Origin: Candidatus Zixiibacteriota bacterium
Lineage (GTDB): Bacteria > Zixibacteria > MSB-5A5 > GN15 > PGXB01
Reading direction: 5' to 3'
DNA length: 5,188 nt
Assembly: GCA_030642025.1 (NCBI GenBank)
Contig: DAOWOO010000130.1
Location: forward strand, 1 to 5,188
The notes beneath the pieces are model-generated. The model searched no databases. It was not told the DNA's origin and was given only the letters and a program-made list of their open reading frames with translations. Of the stretch, positions 1 through 5,188 are shown piece by piece. The position numbers and the translations under genes were made by a program. The first letter of the stretch is position 1. Every line of letters begins with the position of its first letter.

Positions 1-1784
1 ATCTGCGAAGAGTATCGATCAAGTATTTCGCCGATTATATCGCTCGGTTCGCTATTATCTATAAAAAGCCTTTTCCATATGTAATAATTAAGCAGGTTCC
101 ATAATAACATGGCCGTCGGTGTGTCTGTAACCTGCAAAGATTTCATCAGGGCGGGATCGTACATCTCACCGGCCATATCGACAATCGGCTGAAAAAGCGT
201 ATCTTTTAAAGCCCAGTATTTCGGCGGGAAACCGAAACTGCGCTTGGGGCGGCTGATCAGGCTCTCCGGGATGGAATTGCTTCGCAACAGATAACGAATC
301 AGGAATTTCTTTTCCCGCACCTTGAGTTCCCACGGAAGCGACATTAAATAAGTAATTAATTCCGGATAAGCAAATGGGAAATGGAGCGCTATCCCCTTGC
401 TTTCGGCCAGCTTGCCCCAGATCGACATGGTGGACGACGACTGGCACAGAAAATAGACCGCTGAGACCATATCAAGTATAGACGAACAGTTAAACTGTCG
501 TAAAAGATTCCGGCGACGGCCGACAATATCATCCTCAGTGCATGAAAACAGAGATTTAACCAGATCGATATCGGCATACTGACCGGCCAGCCAGAGATAA
601 TGCCGCCGGCCCTTAAGCCCGATATCAAACGCCTGCGACAGCATCTTTAAACGGTAATTATCGGGATTTCGTGATCCCAGAAATAACCGGTACAGGGCGT
701 GCGCACCGGTATTGCGGAATAAACCCAATCTCTTCGAGTTTTTATAGTACCAGCCATGCTGATCATTACCGAACAACCCGTCGGCGCTTTCACCGCAGAG
801 AAATACAGTATTGTCTGATGAACGACAATGTTCAAAAAGAAGATAAAGCATCACCGATTGCAGATGATCAATCGGTTCCTCGTTATGATAAATGCTCTCC
901 ACCAGCCCGGACAGGTACCTTTCCGCCGTACCTTTGTATATATCATGTTTCAGGTTCAGATGATCGGCCATGGTCAGAGCATATTCCTCTTCGCCGTCAT
1001 CCCTGTTTATGAAGGAAAAACTGGTCGATACTGAACTGATACTGTCATCGATTTTTACACCAAGCGCAGCCAGAAGTGATGAATCGGCACCCCCGCTGAG
1101 CAAGACACCCCGGCTCGAATATGGCTCGAAGGCGCCTTTTATAGAATTATGGAGCATACTGTTGATTTTAACCGATATTTCCGAAGGTTCAAAAGAGCCC
1201 TCATATGGCCGTCGACTGAATTTCATAAAACGGTTAACAAGTACCCTGCCTCCGGAGAGATCTAAAACCTTCAGCTCTCCCCCCGACAGACGATAAACAT
1301 CGCGGCAGAATGTCCGTGGCGCCACCAGAATTCGATAAGTGTAATACTCCGGGAGAACGGAATCATCAGGAACCATCGGGGCTCCGTATTTTTTCAACAG
1401 TCTCATGTGGGTTGAAACATACAGAACGTCTTCTCCGGCATGGTAAAAGACCGGACGACTGTTGGTAAGATTCCTGAACAGGATTGCCTTTTCTTCATTC
1501 GAGTCGATCACGACAAGGGACAACAGGTCATTGTTCACATCAGGGACATATTTATCATTTCCTGATAATTGAGAGATTATTTCCCTAATCTCGGCTGACT
1601 CGATCGGAACGATTGACTCGCCTATGACAACTTTGGCATCAAATTCATAATGGAATGAGTAAAGCTTCGATATCTCGGTGATGATTTCCAGTTTCCCCAT
1701 AGTGCATGTCCGGCCACCGGCGGGGGATGACACGCCGGTGTTCTTGCCTGATTTATCGATCAATGTTGCCCTTACCAAAAACAC
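1..1784 (-). CDS. Asparagine-synthase-family amidotransferase-like protein lacking the glutaminase cysteine (C-terminus beyond window)
   Basis: One unbroken frame of 594 codons runs off the left edge without a stop. Residues 1-190 resemble a degenerate Ntn glutaminase domain; from about 205 onward is the ATP-pyrophosphatase synthetase domain. The PP-loop SGGADS is at residues 230-235 (nt 1080-1097). The second active-site motif GESADGLFGND is at 331-341, keeping E332 and D335 where AsnB has GEGSDE. The family-typical segments near 465-474 (ALHFPF), K493 with a following LIR, and RPKRSFGFP at 512-520 are all present. Enzymes of this family adenylate a carboxylate and form an amide. Residue 2 is Phe, not the Cys that hydrolyses glutamine, so ammonia or another amine is the likelier nucleophile. 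I chose the GTG at 1784 because AGAGGA lies 9 nt upstream and its FLVRATLIDKSGK stretch lines up with the usual CGIAGI-IDxDGK strand. It starts 19 nt after the CapK-like gene. Family assignment is sure; the substrate is unknown, and glycan amidation is inferred from context. Confidence 0.93.
   Translation of the reverse strand, partial: MFLVRATLIDKSGKNTGVSSPAGGRTCTMGKLEIITEISKLYSFHYEFDAKVVIGESIVPIESAEIREIISQLSGNDKYVPDVNNDLLSLVVIDSNEEKAILFRNLTNSRPVFYHAGEDVLYVSTHMRLLKKYGAPMVPDDSVLPEYYTYRILVAPRTFCRDVYRLSGGELKVLDLSGGRVLVNRFMKFSRRPYEGSFEPSEISVKINSMLHNSIKGAFEPYSSRGVLLSGGADSSLLAALGVKIDDSISSVSTSFSFINRDDGEEEYALTMADHLNLKHDIYKGTAERYLSGLVESIYHNEEPIDHLQSVMLYLLFEHCRSSDNTVFLCGESADGLFGNDQHGWYYKNSKRLGLFRNTGAHALYRLFLGSRNPDNYRLKMLSQAFDIGLKGRRHYLWLAGQYADIDLVKSLFSCTEDDIVGRRRNLLRQFNCSSILDMVSAVYFLCQSSSTMSIWGKLAESKGIALHFPFAYPELITYLMSLPWELKVREKKFLIRYLLRSNSIPESLISRPKRSFGFPPKYWALKDTLFQPIVDMAGEMYDPALMKSLQVTDTPTAMLLWNLLNYYIWKRLFIDNSEPSDIIGEILDRYSSQ
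1715..1740 (-). repeat. Perfect 8-bp inverted repeat (hairpin) within the 5' coding region of the synthetase gene
   Basis: The minus strand reads CACCGGCG, a 10-nt loop, then CGCCGGTG. The arms are 1733-1740 and 1715-1722, fully complementary and GC-rich. It begins 44 nt downstream of the GTG start and encodes the Thr/Gly/Ser/Pro-rich stretch around residues 15-24. No T-run follows, so it is not an intrinsic terminator. It could slow or modulate early translation, or be chance in a GC-rich codon run. Confidence 0.5.
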
Positions 1785-1793
1785 TTCTGTCAA

Positions 1794-1799
1794 TCCTCT
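1794..1799 (-). promoter_or_regulatory. Ribosome binding site deciding the GTG start at 1784
   Basis: The minus strand reads AGAGGA here, 9 nt before the GTG at 1782-1784. An in-frame TTG at 1791-1793 directly abuts this motif, so it has no usable spacing. The in-frame ATG at 1698-1700 has no purine-rich site ahead of it and would remove the first strand of the N-terminal domain. Confidence 0.65.
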
Positions 1800-1803
1800 G
1801 ATT

Positions 1804-3141
1804 TCACAACACCGTCTTGTTGATTGTAAAACGGTATTTCCCTGATTTTAGCGGTGCTATGGTGTCCATAAAATCAATTTTTATTTCGACTTTTGGTCCC
1901 AGCTTTTCCTGTATCGTGGTTACTATCTGTTCGGGATCAAAATAGCTTCCGGACGATACGATTTTTATTAAAAGATTCTTTTCAGTCTCCTGAATCACCT
2001 GGAATTGTTTGACACCAGGCTGACCGTAAAACAGGTGGGTAAAATACTCGCCGTGAATGAATTTGCCGCCGAATGTCAGGATATCGGATGAACGGCCGGT
2101 TATCTTCTCAAGCAGAGGGTACCCCCGTCCGCAGGAGCACGGTTCTGTTTTTCTAATACCCATATCACCGATCAGGTAACGTATAAACGGAAATGTATAG
2201 TTGGTCAGATCGGTCACGGCCAGGTATCCCATTTCACCATCGGGAAGCGCAAGGCCATTCTTATCGACCACCTCGATTATTCGCCCCGAGGCCGAAACAT
2301 GAAGCCCCTCATGAGCCGGACATTCCGCCGCCAGGTTGTTAACCTCGCGGGAACCGTAAAAATTATAGACTTTAGTTCCGAACACCTTCTCAATATCGCT
2401 CCGCTGATAATCATAGAGCATCTCCGCCGATGATTTAACCGCCGCCGGCCTGATACGGTATTTCCCGGTACTGTTGATATATTTGGCCGCCAGGTGCAAT
2501 GATGATGCATACCCAAAAATGTAATGTGGTTTGAACGACTGCAACTCCTTTAGAAACCTGTCGAGAGCGGCCTCATCCACATTAAACGAATTCAATATCC
2601 GCAGGCGTTCCATTTTCAAGGCCAATTTTTCTTTGAATGAATATTCATGAAAATCCCGATCGGCTCCCCAGAACACTGCCGTCCGATCACCCTTGGCCAC
2701 ACCCATCCACGATAACGATAAATTCTCCATCGCCTGTGAAAAGGTTCGATACCATTGGTCATGGTAGAAGACCACAGGGTTACCGGTTGAGCCGCCGGAG
2801 GCGTCTTCGTAAACTCCCTCGCATCCGGAGCACACTATCTCTTTGTAATTATCCTGCAAATCGTCTCGGGTCAGAAGCGGCAATCTTGAGAGGTCGCCGA
2901 TTGACGCAATATCATGGGGATTGTCAATTACGCCCTTCAGCTTTTCGCGATACCATGCTGATTTTTCAAGCGCATGGGCCAGGATTTTCCTGAAACGCTC
3001 TACCTGGAGTCTTTGCAGTTCCTCGGCAGACAACCACTGCTCTTTTTGCAGAGAGTTCAGAATATCATACTGCCGGTCGCCTTTTAGTCCGGCTTTTAGC
3101 CGCAGATATTTTCCGTATATTCCTGTGTACAGGTTGCCCAT
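1804..3141 (-). CDS. CapK/PaaK-type adenylate-forming enzyme (phenylacetate-CoA ligase family)
   Basis: This 445-residue protein has the usual length and motif order of the CapK/PaaK branch of AMP-forming acyl-CoA ligases. The phosphate-binding loop SGGSTGNP is at 115-122, YGSRE at 262-266, the ribose-contacting Asp in IGD at 324-326, the hinge-region TGRSSD at 348-353, and a C-terminal SGKYRF at 433-438 whose K435 is the likely adenylation lysine. Cys274, Cys335 and Cys337 (the latter in CSCGRG) match cysteines often seen in this family and could bind a metal. No signal peptide or membrane segment is visible, so it is cytoplasmic. The family activates a carboxylic acid with ATP and, in characterised members, passes it to CoA. 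Homologues are frequent in capsule and exopolysaccharide loci, mostly without proven substrates. It lies 26 nt after the O-antigen ligase gene and 19 nt before the synthetase-like gene, suggesting joint action in glycan modification. Family call is strong; substrate and true CoA use are unknown. Confidence 0.93.
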   Translation of the reverse strand: MGNLYTGIYGKYLRLKAGLKGDRQYDILNSLQKEQWLSAEELQRLQVERFRKILAHALEKSAWYREKLKGVIDNPHDIASIGDLSRLPLLTRDDLQDNYKEIVCSGCEGVYEDASGGSTGNPVVFYHDQWYRTFSQAMENLSLSWMGVAKGDRTAVFWGADRDFHEYSFKEKLALKMERLRILNSFNVDEAALDRFLKELQSFKPHYIFGYASSLHLAAKYINSTGKYRIRPAAVKSSAEMLYDYQRSDIEKVFGTKVYNFYGSREVNNLAAECPAHEGLHVSASGRIIEVVDKNGLALPDGEMGYLAVTDLTNYTFPFIRYLIGDMGIRKTEPCSCGRGYPLLEKITGRSSDILTFGGKFIHGEYFTHLFYGQPGVKQFQVIQETEKNLLIKIVSSGSYFDPEQIVTTIQEKLGPKVEIKIDFMDTIAPLKSGKYRFTINKTVL

Positions 3142-3152
3142 AACTGACGGTA

Positions 3153-3160
3153 CCCTTTCC
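3153..3160 (-). promoter_or_regulatory. Ribosome binding site of the CapK-like gene
   Basis: The minus strand reads GGAAAGGG, ending 11 nt before the ATG at 3139-3141. The spacing is slightly long but it is the only purine-rich stretch in the 26-nt gap, and it supports this ATG as the start. Confidence 0.5.
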
Positions 3161-3167
3161 CGGGTCG

Positions 3168-4577
3168 CTATGATACCTCTATTCTTTCATTCGCCGTTTC
3201 CGACTCAATCACGGCGATTTTGCTCTCGCGATAGATCGACTCCATTGCAATAGTCAGTGCGGCCATCATATACCAGGTATATCGGTAGAGGCTGTGCCCG
3301 AACATTCCTGATACAAACAGGCTTATCAATGATATTATGAACGCATTTCCGAATAGCATAATCCACCGGTATCGCTCGGAATTGCGAGTCTCGGTAATAA
3401 GTCTCTTCAGTTTACGGAGGAAATTATAAATAAAACCCCCGAACCAGACGAGAAACCCGATTATTCCGGTGGTCGCCATTAGTTGTATATATAAATTATG
3501 GGCCTGCATCCATCGGGTACGGCCGAACTCTCCTGAGCCCAGAGCCGACATAAACGCCCCGGCGCCGACACCGATGACCGGTCGGGCCACGATCATTTTC
3601 AAACCATCGCCCCATATCTCCCAGCGACCCGAGGATGTTTCATTGATATCCTCGATTTCCGTGAGAGTTTGATACCGCATTTTATACTGCTCGGGAAGCA
3701 GAAACCATCCCAACGGCAGTAAAATTATCATCAGGGCCACCAGAACGGCTTTTTTTCGTGTAAAGAAAAACCCCGCCACCAAAACCGCCAGGAATGCCAC
3801 CATACCGCCCCGCGAAGCAGTGATAGCAATCATCGCCGCCATGGCGAGGCCCAAAACCGACAGAACCACCTTCAACAGCCAGTGCCGAAAATAAAACACC
3901 GAGGCAAATACAATCGGAATCGTTGTAGCCAGAGTGTTGGCCAGGGTATTGGGATCACCGCCCGCGGAAGTACTTCCCTGCATCCGGTCAACACCCATGG
4001 TATGTATGAAACTTCCGGACATGTAGGCATAGAAAGCATCGAAGGCCATGTAGGCTATCAACAGATAGAAAACAAACATAAAGGCTATGTATTTTCTTCG
4101 AGTATCGACGATAGAAACAATCAAATAGAAAAATATCAGGATTTTAATAAATCCCTGGCAGGTCTGCGCGGTCAGCACCTTATCATATGATGTAAAGATC
4201 GACAGGTACATAACGGCCAGAAAGGCCACCAATCCGAGTGTGATTCTGTCCCGAGGTATGATGACTTTTCCATCCACCACTTTCTGCCGGATAATTATCA
4301 CAATCAAAACAAAAACCCCTGTCAGAAGTTCCACTCTCATCGGAGCCAGGGCCGGATACAGTTCTCCCGGACGCAAAAGAAAGATTATCAGGTACGACAG
4401 CAAGCCCCAGATAGGATATTTTATTATCACTACCACATTGGCAATCAGGATGATGGCGGCGAAGATAATCAGGGGATGTACAAACAAGGCCACAATGCCG
4501 GCGGATATCGATATAAATCCCAGAAACAGCCACCATAGCTGGGACGACTTGATTATTTGTTTGCCGTGTTCAACCAT
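3168..4577 (-). CDS. O-antigen ligase / polysaccharide polymerase family membrane protein (Wzy_C type)
   Basis: This 469-residue protein is mostly hydrophobic, with roughly 12-14 predicted membrane segments. A large polar loop at about 294-363 separates the last segments from the rest. Features of the Wzy_C (O-antigen ligase) family are present: GGDPNTLA at 206-213, ASRGG at 254-258 after a membrane helix, SGRWEIW at 316-322 opening the loop, RPVIGVGAGAF at 332-342, and HNLYIQLMATTGIIG at 360-374 entering the next helix. Members transfer or polymerise undecaprenyl-linked glycans on the periplasmic face. The tail after about 450 is hydrophilic and probably cytoplasmic. The gene starts 6 nt after the flippase stop with no clear ribosome binding site, so translational coupling is likely. 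Sequence alone does not separate polymerase (Wzy), lipid A-core ligase (WaaL) and protein O-glycosylation ligase. The position beside a flippase fits a polymerase, but this is inference. Confidence 0.9.
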   Translation of the reverse strand: MVEHGKQIIKSSQLWWLFLGFISISAGIVALFVHPLIIFAAIILIANVVVIIKYPIWGLLSYLIIFLLRPGELYPALAPMRVELLTGVFVLIVIIIRQKVVDGKVIIPRDRITLGLVAFLAVMYLSIFTSYDKVLTAQTCQGFIKILIFFYLIVSIVDTRRKYIAFMFVFYLLIAYMAFDAFYAYMSGSFIHTMGVDRMQGSTSAGGDPNTLANTLATTIPIVFASVFYFRHWLLKVVLSVLGLAMAAMIAITASRGGMVAFLAVLVAGFFFTRKKAVLVALMIILLPLGWFLLPEQYKMRYQTLTEIEDINETSSGRWEIWGDGLKMIVARPVIGVGAGAFMSALGSGEFGRTRWMQAHNLYIQLMATTGIIGFLVWFGGFIYNFLRKLKRLITETRNSERYRWIMLFGNAFIISLISLFVSGMFGHSLYRYTWYMMAALTIAMESIYRESKIAVIESETANERIEVS

Positions 4578-4583
4578 GCCATC

Positions 4584-5188
4584 TTATTGCTTTTTAATTG
4601 AGTTCTCTTTCCGCATTTTGCCCGGGATAAACCCGCCAAGTTTTTCGGTCAGCTTTTGTCGATCATCCGGACTCAGGACAAACCAGTAAAAACCGACCAG
4701 CATTATTATCGTCATCACGGCACAATCGAAAATCAGGGCAATCCAATTGTCAGGCGTGATAAGTCTTGACATAAGATACGCCGGTGGAAGGACAAACAAA
4801 GCCGAAAATGCCAGCGACTTCGCGGCGGTGAAATAAAACTGTTTTACATCGGCCGACATAACACGATAAAAAACAATCGGATAAACCAGCGTATAAATAA
4901 TTACCTGGGGAATCGCCGTTCCCAGCGCCACTCCCCATATACCATACGGCCCGACCAAAAGCAGTGACAGACCGATATTCGAAACCGCTTCAATACCCAG
5001 AATATAAAGAGCAATCTTATGCCTCGATATGCCGAATAACACGGAGTTGGCAATCATCTGCGGAAAGTAAATTGCTCCGGCAATAATAAGAGTATACAGT
5101 ATTCGAACAGCCGGGGCGAAATCATCCCCCACCCAGAGAAGAATAAACTGCCCGCCGAAAAACAAAATAGCAATAAGCAGATATCCGG
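4584..5188 (-). CDS. Polysaccharide flippase, Wzx/MOP superfamily (C-terminal 200 residues; start beyond window)
   Basis: The frame is open to the right edge, and the 200 visible residues are the C-terminal part of a longer protein. About six membrane segments are visible. The stretch FILLWVGDDFAPAVRIL, followed by a helix ending in NSVLFGISRHK and then GPYGIWGVALGTAIPQ, is typical of the last half of Wzx/RfbX-like polysaccharide exporters (MOP superfamily), which usually have 12-14 helices and about 450-500 residues. The protein ends with a basic, polar tail (GKMRKENSIKKQ). Such proteins flip undecaprenyl-diphosphate-linked oligosaccharides across the inner membrane. The in-frame TTG at 5163-5165 is not a credible start, because the hydrophobic helix continues upstream of it through the window edge. 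It is followed 6 nt later by the O-antigen ligase-family gene. Assignment to the flippase superfamily is solid; the exported glycan cannot be told. Confidence 0.9.
   Translation of the reverse strand, partial: GYLLIAILFFGGQFILLWVGDDFAPAVRILYTLIIAGAIYFPQMIANSVLFGISRHKIALYILGIEAVSNIGLSLLLVGPYGIWGVALGTAIPQVIIYTLVYPIVFYRVMSADVKQFYFTAAKSLAFSALFVLPPAYLMSRLITPDNWIALIFDCAVMTIIMLVGFYWFVLSPDDRQKLTEKLGGFIPGKMRKENSIKKQ

Noticed and set aside
166..835. Short minus-strand open frames at 166-447, 389-628 and 647-835
   Set aside because: They lie in other frames inside the 594-codon synthetase gene, and their translations show no family features.
671..1296. Plus-strand open frames at 671-1012, 828-1034 and 970-1296
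   Set aside because: They are antisense to the synthetase gene, overlap one another, and have compositions rich in Arg, Ser and Pro with no recognisable domain. They look like antisense shadows.
1715..1740. Hairpin as an intrinsic terminator between the CapK-like and synthetase genes
   Set aside because: No T-rich run follows the stem, and the stem lies within the coding frame downstream of the best start.
1..1784. Housekeeping glutamine-hydrolysing asparagine synthetase (asnB)
   Set aside because: The catalytic Cys2 is missing, the GEGSDE motif is altered, and the gene sits in a polysaccharide operon, so the symbol asnB would be misleading.
2277..3253. Open frames at 2277-2516 (minus) and 2637-2993, 2921-3253 (plus)
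   Set aside because: All fall within the well-supported CapK-like gene or its junction with the upstream gene, and none has a plausible protein sequence.
3469..4689. Open frames at 3469-3672, 3882-4190 and 4240-4689 (plus) and 4183-4536 (minus)
   Set aside because: These are antisense or out-of-frame copies of the membrane-protein gene and the flippase end. The main frame has clear membrane segments and family motifs.
5163..5165. TTG as the start of the flippase-like gene
   Set aside because: The reading frame stays open to the window edge with a continuing hydrophobic helix (GYLLIAI before the TTG), and about half of a normal flippase would be missing.

Overview
The window is a fragment of a bacterial surface or extracellular polysaccharide locus. 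Four genes are packed head to tail on the minus strand, and almost every base is coding. In transcription order (right to left) they are: the C-terminal part of a Wzx/MOP-type lipid-linked glycan flippase (4584-5188, cut by the right edge); a multi-pass O-antigen ligase/polymerase (Wzy_C family, 3168-4577); a CapK/PaaK-type adenylate-forming enzyme (1804-3141); and an asparagine-synthase-family amide-forming enzyme (1-1784, cut by the left edge just before its C-terminus). Gaps between genes are 6, 26 and 19 nt. I see no terminator or promoter between them, so they look like one operon running through both edges.

The leftmost gene has no stop codon inside the window, so a search for closed reading frames misses it. 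Reading the minus strand through by hand gives one unbroken frame of 594 codons, with the ATP-pyrophosphatase loop and the other synthetase motifs of the family. The short open frames in that region, on both strands, are shadows of it.

Working together: the flippase would move an undecaprenyl-linked repeat unit across the inner membrane, and the O-antigen ligase-family protein would polymerise it or transfer it to an acceptor. The last two genes both encode ATP-using, acyl-adenylate-forming enzymes, so a plausible job for the pair is adding an acyl, amide or amino-acid decoration to the glycan. The synthetase lacks the N-terminal catalytic cysteine of glutamine-dependent asparagine synthetases and has a glycine in place of a normally conserved acidic residue in its active-site motif. 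It is therefore probably not a housekeeping asparagine synthetase, and this is the most interesting point in the window.

The organism is probably a Gram-negative-type bacterium of moderate GC content, judging from the Wzx/Wzy-type genes. The sequence shows no firm taxonomic marker and I do not name a taxon. No RNA gene, mobile element, CRISPR array or origin is visible. The annotation is mostly ordinary for a glycan locus; I do not see strong evidence for a wholly new system.
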